NCBI GenBank assembly: GCA_934644965.1
Contig: CAKUDG010000015.1
Coordinates: 11,266 to 75,265, forward strand
DNA length: 64,000 bases
Reading direction: 5' to 3'
Source: an uncultured Victivallales bacterium
GTDB lineage: Bacteria; Verrucomicrobiota; Lentisphaeria; Victivallales; UBA1829
Shown: positions 54,917 through 62,016 of the stretch, piece by piece
Numbering within the stretch: position 1 is the stretch's first letter
Layout: the number at the start of each line of letters is the position of its first letter
Program-made: the position numbers and the translations under genes
The notes under the pieces: model-generated
Databases searched by the model: none
What the model saw: the letters and a program-made list of their open reading frames with translations, nothing else
What the model was told of the DNA's origin: nothing

Positions 54917-54930
54917 GGCATGCCTTCTGC
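54917..54930 (+). promoter_or_regulatory. Sigma54-type promoter of the glutamine synthetase gene
   Basis: TTGGCATGCCTTCTGCT has GG at 54917-54918 and GC at 54929-54930 with 10 bases between. It differs from the sigma54 consensus at three positions. About 90 bases before the glnN start. Confidence 0.7.
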
Positions 54931-55019
54931 TTGGGGAAAAGACAGTGAAGCCGCACTCCGGAAAAACACGGAACGGGATTCAAACATCAAATCATATTTC
55001 AAGGAAAGGATTGATTCCC

Positions 55020-57164
55020 ATGAGCAACAGGGTACGGGAAAAAGCCATCAACGCCATAGCGGAATTCCGCTGCCGGGAGGACTACCCGTTGAAAAGCATT
55101 GAAGAAATCCGCAGCACGTACGGGACCGACGTCTTCAATGAACAGACCATGAAACAGCTCCTTCCGAGACAATGCTATCAGAAACTGCACGCCACCATCA
55201 AAAACGGGGAACCTCTGGATCCGGACATTGCCGAGGATGTCGCGAACGTGATGAAACAGTGGGCGATCAGCAAAGGCGCAACGCATTTCACGCACTGGTT
55301 CCAGCCGCTGACGGGTGCAACGGCGGAGAAACACGACTCGTTCTTTGAAATCAACGGAGACAGTGAACTTATTATGAAATTTTCCGGCAAGAATCTCATT
55401 GTCGGAGAACCGGACGCTTCGAGTTTTCCCTCCGGAGGTCTCCGTTCGACCTTTGAGGCGCGCGGCTATACGGCGTGGGATCCGACGAGTCCCGCCTTCA
55501 TCCGCCGCGGTCTGAACGGGGCGACGCTCTGCATCCCGACGGCCTTCTGCAGCTATACCGGCGAAGCCCTGGACAAGAAGACACCGCTTCTGCGTTCGAT
55601 TCAGGCGGTCGGGAAATCTGTGCAGCGCATGATGAAAGCGTTTCATGCGGAAGAGCCGAATGCACACGTCAGCATCAGTCTGGGTCCGGAGCAGGAGTAT
55701 TTCCTGATAGACCGCCATTTTTACTATTCGCGTCCGGACCTGATTCAGACGGGGCGGACGCTTTTCGGAGCGCCGCCGCCGAAACATCAGCAGCTGGAAG
55801 ATCATTATTTCGGAGTGATCCGCCCGCGGATTCTGGCGTTCATGACGGAAGTGGATCAGCAGCTCTGGCGGCTCGGGATCCCCGCGAAGACACGTCACAA
55901 TGAGGTTGCGCCGGCGCAGTTCGAACTGGCGCCGCTTTTTGAGGAACTCAATCTTGCGGTGGACCACAACATGCTGATCATGGAAGTGCTCAAGCAGACT
56001 GCGGAGCGTCATGGTCTGGTCTGTCTTCTCCACGAGAAGCCGTTTGCCGGAGTGAACGGTTCGGGGAAACACAACAACTGGTCCATCTCCTACGGGAAGA
56101 TCAACCTGCTGAATCCGGGGAACGATCCGCATCAGAACGCGATTTTCCTGACGACTCTCTGCGCGATCATCCGCGCCGTGGATCTTCACAGTGATCTTCT
56201 CCGCGTGGGGACGGCGAGTGCGGGGAACGATCATCGTCTTGGAGCGAACGAAGCGCCGCCTGCGATCATCTCCATCTTTCTCGGCGAACAGCTCACGGAC
56301 ATTATTGAACAGATTGAGTCCGGGGAAGTGAAATCCACACGGAAAGGAGAACTTCTCAAAGTGGGTGTGGAAACTCTTCCTGCGCTTCCGAAAGACGCGA
56401 CGGACCGGAACCGGACCAGTCCCTTTGCCTTCACGGGCAACAAATTTGAATTCCGTGCCCCGGGCTCCGGCCAGTCCTGCGCCGGGGTCAATGTGGTGCT
56501 CAACACGATTGTTGCGGAATCCATCGACTACATTGCCAGCGAGCTGGAGAAATTCAAGGAAAAGGACTTCAACAGCTCTCTCCAGAAACTTCTGCAGAAG
56601 ATCATAAAGGAGCACAAACGCATTATCTTCAACGGGAACGGATATGACGACGCCTGGGTGAAAGAAGCACATCGCCGTGGACTGCCTGATCTGCGGAACA
56701 CTCCGGAAGCGCTTGCACAGTTCAAGACGCCGGGGAACATCCGTCTGTTTGAGAAGACAGGGGTCTTTTCCAAGGCAGAAGTGCTTTCCCGCTATGAAAT
56801 CTTCATGGAGGAATACAACCGGAAGGTGAAAATTGAAGGGGAACTCTCGTTGCTGATGGCGCGGACGGTGATCATGCCGCCGGTGATGAAACAGCTCATG
56901 GAACTTCAGTCCGGAATCGTGACTCAGGGCAGGAAACTGCCTGGGATGAGCACGCTTCTGAACACATCCACCGAAATCGGGAGTCTCCTTGACGAACTTG
57001 AAAAAGCCTGTTCGGCTCTGGAAAGCGCGCTTGCCGCCGCGGATTCGGCGGAGACGGTTGCCGCAATGGGCGAAGTCCGCAAGACGGCGGATGCGCTGGA
57101 AAAGATAGTTGCGGATGAATACTGGCCGCTCCCGAAATACCGGGAAATGCTCTTCATCTATTGA
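55020..57164 (+). CDS. glnN: Type III glutamine synthetase
   Basis: 714 residues from ATG 55020 (AAGGAAAGGA at 55001-55010), the normal length for GSIII and far longer than GSI or GSII. GSIII hallmarks: THWFQPLTGATAEKHDSFFE, GGLRSTFEARGYTAWDPTSPAF, SLGPEQEYFLID (active-site Glu), KTRHNEVAPAQFELAP, VNGSGKHNNWSI and NRTSPFAFTGNKFEFRAPGSGQS. It makes glutamine from glutamate, ammonia and ATP. Divergent from gltB, so the two halves of the GS-GOGAT cycle share a control region with back-to-back sigma54 promoters. Confidence 0.96.
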   Translation: MSNRVREKAINAIAEFRCREDYPLKSIEEIRSTYGTDVFNEQTMKQLLPRQCYQKLHATIKNGEPLDPDIAEDVANVMKQWAISKGATHFTHWFQPLTGATAEKHDSFFEINGDSELIMKFSGKNLIVGEPDASSFPSGGLRSTFEARGYTAWDPTSPAFIRRGLNGATLCIPTAFCSYTGEALDKKTPLLRSIQAVGKSVQRMMKAFHAEEPNAHVSISLGPEQEYFLIDRHFYYSRPDLIQTGRTLFGAPPPKHQQLEDHYFGVIRPRILAFMTEVDQQLWRLGIPAKTRHNEVAPAQFELAPLFEELNLAVDHNMLIMEVLKQTAERHGLVCLLHEKPFAGVNGSGKHNNWSISYGKINLLNPGNDPHQNAIFLTTLCAIIRAVDLHSDLLRVGTASAGNDHRLGANEAPPAIISIFLGEQLTDIIEQIESGEVKSTRKGELLKVGVETLPALPKDATDRNRTSPFAFTGNKFEFRAPGSGQSCAGVNVVLNTIVAESIDYIASELEKFKEKDFNSSLQKLLQKIIKEHKRIIFNGNGYDDAWVKEAHRRGLPDLRNTPEALAQFKTPGNIRLFEKTGVFSKAEVLSRYEIFMEEYNRKVKIEGELSLLMARTVIMPPVMKQLMELQSGIVTQGRKLPGMSTLLNTSTEIGSLLDELEKACSALESALAAADSAETVAAMGEVRKTADALEKIVADEYWPLPKYREMLFIY

Positions 57165-57195
57165 AACGGCGTTCGTCGATTTTCGGGAAAAGATT

Positions 57196-57236
57196 CCGAT
57201 GCGTTCTTTCTTTCAGTGAAGGGAAGAACGCATCGG
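57196..57236 (+). terminator. Long hairpin after glnN, likely terminator
   Basis: CCGATGCGTTCTT (57196-57208) pairs perfectly with AAGAACGCATCGG (57224-57236), extendable by wobble pairs inside and outside. No T run follows, so it may stabilise the 3' end rather than be a classical terminator. A smaller CGGACT/AGTCCG hairpin follows at 57247-57259. Confidence 0.55.
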
Positions 57237-57436
57237 GATTGGAAATCGGACTCAGTCCGAGAAGTGAAACCGATGAAATGGAGCGGAATCATTGAGGAGG
57301 ATGAGCTGAAAAGATTTCTGATTCCAGGACTCAGCACCATGCACATAAAGGCAAAAGATGCAAAGGGCTCCCTTCCGTGATGGGAATGGAGAGGGGGGAA
57401 TGATTTGGAAAAATCATTTTTTTCATTGTTGACGGC

Positions 57437-57464
57437 TTGACAGAGTCAGAAAGGATGCTATAGT
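57437..57464 (+). promoter_or_regulatory. Promoter of tRNA-Phe
   Basis: TTGACA (57437-57442), 16-base spacer, TATAGT (57459-57464), 19 bases before the tRNA. Confidence 0.8.
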
Positions 57465-57483
57465 AAAGGATCATGAAAGAAGT

Positions 57484-57559
<76 letters not shown>

Positions 57560-57600
57560 TTTTTATTTTGACTCGTTGATATACAACGACTTATATATAT

Positions 57601-57629
57601 AAAACACCCGAAAAACTCGGGTGTTTTTT
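57601..57629 (+). terminator. Intrinsic terminator of tRNA-Phe
   Basis: AAAACACCCGA (57601-57611) and TCGGGTGTTTT (57617-57627) form an 11-bp stem with a 5-base loop ending in a T run; the A/T ends allow action in both directions. Confidence 0.85.
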
Positions 57630-57779
57630 CGTTTTAAATTCTCTGTTTGGAGAATTAGGAGAACGGGAGAACGCCATAAAGCAGCCAAAATTCTCCGTTT
57701 TGCCGTTTGCGGGGACACCGCGTTTATGCTCAAAATTGGCCGATTTTTCGCTTTTCAAGTGGAGAAAAAATAAATCCCC

Positions 57780-57905
57780 GACCATTTTTCTCTGAATCAA
57801 AACTCTCCGATCCTTGTGTCCCCGACTATTCTATTTAAACACTTTTAAACACTTTTGTTTTGATTCAGCCATAAATCGTGACCATTTATCGCCCAATCAA
57901 AACTC
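57780..57905. repeat. 26-bp direct repeat with 100-bp offset downstream of tRNA-Phe
   Basis: The segments 57780-57805 and 57880-57905 both have the form GACCATTTWTC...AATCAAAACTC and agree at 22 of 26 positions, exactly 100 bases apart. The stretch also holds ATCCTTGTGTC at 57810-57820, which matches bases 57521-57531 inside the tRNA. No gene is apparent between 57630 and 58061. Confidence 0.6.
57872..57891. repeat. Left copy of 20-bp repeat flanking the restriction-modification module
   Basis: TAAATCGTGACCATTTATCG here matches TAAATCGTAACCATTTATCG at 60584-60603 in 19 of 20 positions and in the same orientation. The three genes 58062-60432 lie between. Confidence 0.6.
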
Positions 57906-57947
57906 CAACCATTTTTAAACTCCCCAAACCAGTGACACCGGACTATG

Positions 57948-57987
57948 ATCAAATCCTATCAAATCCGGTTAAAATCGGTTAAATTGG
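57948..57987. promoter_or_regulatory. Four tandem 10-bp units upstream of the HTH gene promoter (candidate operator)
   Basis: ATCAAATCCT, ATCAAATCCG, GTTAAAATCG and GTTAAATTGG follow without gaps and end one base before the -35 hexamer. The 10-bp period puts each unit on the same face of the helix, as in cooperative operator arrays. Confidence 0.55.
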
Positions 57988-57988
57988 T

Positions 57989-58017
57989 TTGACAATGTAA
58001 TCACGTTGTGGTATATT
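57989..58017 (+). promoter_or_regulatory. Strong sigma70 promoter of the restriction-modification operon
   Basis: TTGACA at 57989-57994, a 17-base spacer and TATATT at 58012-58017, followed 45 bases later by the HTH gene start. This also shows that the open frame beginning at GTG 58008 is not the true start. Confidence 0.85.
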
Positions 58018-58061
58018 ACCCAAAGCAAGATACAAGAGGTAATATAGTTAGGAAAGAGAAA

Positions 58062-58262
58062 ATGTCAGATACCCGTTGGCTTTCCGTAGATGAAATTGCA
58101 GCCCACCTCGGAGTGGGCAAAGAAACCATCTACGCATGGATAGAAAAACGCGATCTTCCCGCCCATCGAGTCGGTCGCTTCTGGAAATTTCAAAAAGAAG
58201 ATGTGGACAACTGGGTAAAATCCGGAAAAGCCGCTACATATGATACAAATTTAAATTGTTAG
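58062..58262 (+). CDS. Small helix-turn-helix protein (excisionase/MerR-like), possible controller
   Basis: 66 residues from ATG 58062 (AGGAAAGAG upstream). The whole protein is a winged HTH of the excisionase family: RWLSVDEIAAHLGVGKETIY, AWIEKRDLPAHRVGRFWKFQKEDVDNWVKSG. Such proteins act as excisionases or as small regulators in front of restriction-modification genes. It has its own promoter with a 10-bp repeat array and is followed after 9 bases by the endonuclease gene, so a controller role is likely. A phage-excisionase relic is the alternative. Confidence 0.8.
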   Translation: MSDTRWLSVDEIAAHLGVGKETIYAWIEKRDLPAHRVGRFWKFQKEDVDNWVKSGKAATYDTNLNC

Positions 58263-58271
58263 GATGAGAAT

Positions 58272-58931
58272 ATGGAAAAATTGACATTAAAAATATTGAA
58301 AGCAGAAGCTGTAGCTTTCTGCGAAGATATGAGTAAAAAAAATCACAAGTCACTTATTGGGGTAACTGATGGGAAAGCAGTGGGAACATATGTAGAGCAT
58401 CGTTTTCAAGAAATGTTATCTCAAAAATATGATATGCAAGTTGGTAGCAGTGCAAAAGGCATTGATCTTCCTGATGAGCATATTGAGACCGATATAAAAG
58501 TTACCTCTATTACGCAACCACAATCAAGTTGTCCTTATAAAGATGCCAAGCAAAAGATTTTTGGGTTAGGGTATAATTTGCTAGTTTTTGTTTATGATAA
58601 AATAGATACCGCCGATTCGTGTTACTTGAAATTCACACATTGCACTTTTATTCCCAAGCAACATACCGCTGATTATACTACTACAAAGCGACTACGCGAA
58701 ATGCTCAAAGATGGGGCAAATAAAGAAGATATCATTGCATATTTAGAAGATCGTAGCATTCCAGGGGACTCGATTACTTACAACGAAATTGCGGATGCAA
58801 TACTGAGAACTTGTCCCGAGCAGGGCTATTTAACTATAAGTAACGCATTACAGTGGAGATTGCAGTATTCTCGCGTTATTTCATTAAGAAATACAGTTGA
58901 AGGGATTGTTAATAATGAATGGGAAGCGTGA
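58272..58931 (+). CDS. Type II restriction endonuclease-like protein, PD-(D/E)XK
   Basis: 219 residues from ATG 58272. GKAVGTYVEHRFQEMLSQKY precedes a nuclease core where Pro67-Asp68 and Asp74-Ile75-Lys76 (GIDLPDEHIETDIKVTS) form a PD-x(n)-D-x-K site, then a strand and a hydrophobic LGYNLLVFVYDK strand. The next gene overlaps it by 17 bases and encodes an adenine methyltransferase, the usual restriction-modification pairing. Visibly AT-rich with codon use unlike the surrounding chromosome. Recognition site unknown. Confidence 0.8.
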   Translation: MEKLTLKILKAEAVAFCEDMSKKNHKSLIGVTDGKAVGTYVEHRFQEMLSQKYDMQVGSSAKGIDLPDEHIETDIKVTSITQPQSSCPYKDAKQKIFGLGYNLLVFVYDKIDTADSCYLKFTHCTFIPKQHTADYTTTKRLREMLKDGANKEDIIAYLEDRSIPGDSITYNEIADAILRTCPEQGYLTISNALQWRLQYSRVISLRNTVEGIVNNEWEA

Positions 58932-60432
58932 GTTTGGAGATTATCAAACACCACGTCTTTTGGCGGCAAAAGTTTGTAATTATTTAAAAGAGCATATAGG
59001 CTTACATCCATCTGTTGTAATTGAACCAACATGTGGAAAAGGAAGTTTCTTGTTTGAAAGCCAGACTTTTGCGGCACAAAACTATTACGGAATAGAAATT
59101 AACGAAGAATATTGTCAATATTGTAAGCAACATTTTCAAGATGAAAGAATACAAATAATCAATGATGATTTCTTTTCATTTTCTATTTCTGATTTCATTA
59201 AAGGTCATGAAGAGGTACTCGTATTAGGTAATCCGCCATGGGTAACTAATTCTTCGCTTTCAAATTCCCCCACATCCAATCTTCCTGTAAAATCAAATTT
59301 TAAAAAACACAAAGGTTTTGATGCTATCACAGGAAATAGTAATTTCGACATTTGTGAATATATGATATTGCAAATAATAGAAGATTGCAAACGTACAAAT
59401 ACAACTATCGCGATGTTGTGCAAAACATCGGTTGCTAGAAATGTCTATCGTGAAATTATAAAAAAAGCAATTCCATTTAAATATTGTAAAAATTTAGAAT
59501 TTAATGCCAAAGATTTTTTTGGAGTAAATGCAAGTGCCTGCTTGTTAGTTCTTGGCTTATCAAATACGTCCTTTTCTGCTTCATCTTGTGAGGTTGCAAC
59601 ATTGGAAGTCCCTGATAAAATACTAAGGACATATAGTTGTGACCATGATCGTTTTTACACTAATGAACAAGCGAATATCTGCGACTTAGATGGATATTGC
59701 TGTTTTGAATGGCGTCAAGGCATAAAACACGATTGTTCAAAGGTTGTTGAATTAACTATTGAAAATGGTAAATTCATTAACGGTTTTAAAGAGTCCGTTT
59801 TGATTGAGCCACATTATCTGTATCCATTGATAAAAAGTAGCATGATAAAATCTTTTATCATTGAAAAATCAGCTAAATATCTCATTCTCCCGCAAAAGTA
59901 TGTTAATGAAAGTATAGAATATATTAGCAAGCAGTTTCCCTTAACATGGAACTATTTGATACGATATGAAAAAAATTTTAGCAAGAGAAAAAGTATTATC
60001 TACTCCAAAGGACCACGTTTTGCAATGTTTGGAATAGGAGAATATTCTTTTGCTCCTTATAAAGTAGCTGTGAGTGGTTTTTATAAAACGCCAGTATTTT
60101 CTCTTTTACATAGCAAAGGAAAGCCAATGATGCTTGATGACACATGTTACTTCTTGTCTTTTAATTCGTTCAGTACAGCTTATGTTGTTATGTTGCTACT
60201 AAATGACTGTATAACTCAAAGTTTCTTGAAAGCTATAGCATTTCTAGATTCTAAACGACCATATACAAAAAGTATTTTACAAAGGATCGATTTTTCAAAA
60301 TTAGTAGCAGTAATTCCATATTCTGATCTGAAAAGAACAGAAGAAAAATTAGGGAGTGTTTCCATATTAACACTTGAAATGTATAATAGTTTTGTAGAAG
60401 ATATCAAAACACAGGAGCAATTATTATTTTGA
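58915..60432 (+). CDS. DNA N6-adenine methyltransferase (NPPW type) of a type II system
   Basis: 505 residues from ATG 58915 (AAGGGA 10 bases upstream). FGDYQTPRLLA (7-17), SAM motif I EPTCGKGSF (37-45), acidic GIEINEEYC and catalytic motif IV GNPPWVTN (about 105-112) are all present, the order of gamma/TaqI-type amino-methyltransferases. The C-terminal 250 residues are the putative target-recognition region. It would protect host DNA from the overlapping endonuclease gene. AT-rich; no truncation. Confidence 0.88.
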   Translation: MNGKREFGDYQTPRLLAAKVCNYLKEHIGLHPSVVIEPTCGKGSFLFESQTFAAQNYYGIEINEEYCQYCKQHFQDERIQIINDDFFSFSISDFIKGHEEVLVLGNPPWVTNSSLSNSPTSNLPVKSNFKKHKGFDAITGNSNFDICEYMILQIIEDCKRTNTTIAMLCKTSVARNVYREIIKKAIPFKYCKNLEFNAKDFFGVNASACLLVLGLSNTSFSASSCEVATLEVPDKILRTYSCDHDRFYTNEQANICDLDGYCCFEWRQGIKHDCSKVVELTIENGKFINGFKESVLIEPHYLYPLIKSSMIKSFIIEKSAKYLILPQKYVNESIEYISKQFPLTWNYLIRYEKNFSKRKSIIYSKGPRFAMFGIGEYSFAPYKVAVSGFYKTPVFSLLHSKGKPMMLDDTCYFLSFNSFSTAYVVMLLLNDCITQSFLKAIAFLDSKRPYTKSILQRIDFSKLVAVIPYSDLKRTEEKLGSVSILTLEMYNSFVEDIKTQEQLLF

Positions 60433-60583
60433 TTATACTTATGATTAAGAGGCAAACAATCTGACCTTCTCCATTATCTTTAGATTTTGACCTGTTTCTT
60501 ACTATACACGGGGGTAACATGATTGGAGAGATGGTTTCTGAGTATCGGAGAATTCTTTTTTATAAATGGCAGGGATTTTTGCG

Positions 60584-60603
60584 TAAATCGTAACCATTTA
60601 TCG
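60584..60603. repeat. Right copy of 20-bp repeat flanking the restriction-modification module
   Basis: TAAATCGTAACCATTTATCG, 19 of 20 identical to 57872-57891. Its CCATTTAT half also pairs with ATAAATGG at 60562-60569. Confidence 0.6.
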
Positions 60604-60622
60604 GGATTCTCTTTCTCGTGTC

Positions 60623-60707
60623 TTATGCGAATGTTTGGTAATCAAAGAGTTACAAAAAATGGAGAATAAGTTTTGATTCGCATAAATATCCTCCACCATT
60701 TTTTGTA
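60623..60707. repeat. Two interlocked inverted repeats
   Basis: TTATGCGAAT (60623-60632) is inverted at ATTCGCATAA (60676-60685), and TACAAAAAATGG (60651-60662) at CCATTTTTTGTA (60696-60707). The arms alternate, which is a pseudoknot-type topology if transcribed. Confidence 0.6.
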
Positions 60708-61146
60708 TTGACGCCGGATGGATACACCGTTCGGCTTTTTTCTTTTCCGGTTTTGAGTTCCGATTCCGCGACAAGCTCAGATTTTTCAGTGCTTCCTCAT
60801 TCAGAAAGAGCGTCTGGTGAGTCAAACATATCTCCCCGGAGTTCTCCGGATTCTGAAAATCTGCCCTCCCATGCATATAAACTTCCTGGTATTCTGAAGA
60901 AATTTTGTTCGCTTTTTTTTATCAGGATCACAAAGCCCGCGCTGTCCCCGGATCTATCCCCAAATTTACAGATCCTTCTACCCAAGACCTTTGAAAGGCT
61001 TATATCTCAAGATGGACGAATCTTTTTTCATACGATCTCATTTGAAAAATACCAGCAACACGGTATACTATGAATCAAACTGCAATACAAAAAAATTCTC
61101 AATACGATCATCAAAAACCGCTTGAATACCCTGGGATGTGCATATT

Positions 61147-62016
61147 ATGGAAAAACATGGACGCGCGGTATTGCTTTATCTACTTAACGGCGCTGTTACC
61201 GGAGTCATCAAATATACCTTGCCGAATTGGACCGGGGTCCTTTATAAAATCCCGCGCACCGAATTGGAAACTTGCAAAAAACGAGCCGATTTACAGCAGA
61301 GCGGGGTATATTTCCTTTTCGGAAAGTCTGATGAAAACAATGAAAATGTGGTCTATGTGGGGCAGGCTGGAGTCAGAAAAAACGGAAATGGACTGCTCGG
61401 ACGCATCCTGGAACATGCCCGCAATCCGGAAAAAGACTACTGGACTGAGGCTGTGGCAATCACCACAACAAATAATTCTTTCGGCCCGACGGAAATAAGC
61501 TATCTCGAAAATCAATTCACTCAGTTGGCAGCATCGGCGAAACGTTATACCGTCAAAAACGGCAATGATCCCAATCCAGGCAACATCACAGAGGAAAAAG
61601 AAAGTGAATTGCAGGAATTCATTGATCATGCTAAAATCATTATGGGAATTGCAGGACATAAAATATTCATTCCTTACAATGAAGACGCTCAGGATAAATC
61701 CAGATCCAGGGAATCAAGATTTTTCCTAAAAAAACGCGGAGCAGATGCAGAAGGCTTCTTGACAAGTGATGGATTCCTTCTCTGCAAGGGAAGCAAACTC
61801 AATTCCAACTCAACTCCGAGTTGTCCTGACTGGGTAAGAAAAATGCGGCAGGAATATTCCGGCAAAATTTCAGAAGATGGAACCCTGATGGATGATATCG
61901 TATTCAACAGTCCTTCCGCCGCCGCAGGTTTTTGTGTCTTCGGTGCTGAAAACGGACGAACGGCATGGAAAAACAAATGGAAGAAAACGCTCAGGGAACT
62001 TGACGGTGAAATCTGA
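61147..62016 (+). CDS. GIY-YIG nuclease-family protein with C-terminal DUF4357
   Basis: About 289 residues from ATG 61147 (a GTG nine bases earlier is possible). GIY-YIG core: GVY at 53-55, YVG at 70-72, catalytic-type Arg86 in GRILEHAR and Glu121 (or 116) in TEISYLENQF. The C-terminus (SPSAAAGFCVFGAENGRTAWK) matches DUF4357. This GIY-YIG/DUF4357 pairing is common beside restriction and defence genes. Its end overlaps the start of the DUF2075 gene by 11 bases, so the two are coupled and probably work together. Confidence 0.82.
   Translation: MEKHGRAVLLYLLNGAVTGVIKYTLPNWTGVLYKIPRTELETCKKRADLQQSGVYFLFGKSDENNENVVYVGQAGVRKNGNGLLGRILEHARNPEKDYWTEAVAITTTNNSFGPTEISYLENQFTQLAASAKRYTVKNGNDPNPGNITEEKESELQEFIDHAKIIMGIAGHKIFIPYNEDAQDKSRSRESRFFLKKRGADAEGFLTSDGFLLCKGSKLNSNSTPSCPDWVRKMRQEYSGKISEDGTLMDDIVFNSPSAAAGFCVFGAENGRTAWKNKWKKTLRELDGEI

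Larger units (their letters stand above)
60433..61146. other. Repeat-rich 714-base gap between the restriction-modification and GIY-YIG genes
   Basis: Open frames here (60708-61073 plus, 60598-60876 minus) show no family features and cross the inverted repeats, so I do not call them genes. The stretch holds the right copy of the 20-bp flanking repeat and two interlocked inverted repeats. AT content falls towards 61100, where sequence returns to a more host-like composition. Confidence 0.5.

Noticed and set aside
57591..57800. Minus-strand frame of 69 codons after tRNA-Phe
   Set aside because: It includes the tRNA terminator hairpin and repeat sequence; no family features.
60598..60876. Minus-strand frame of 92 codons
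   Set aside because: It crosses both interlocked inverted repeats and has no recognised domain or ribosome site.
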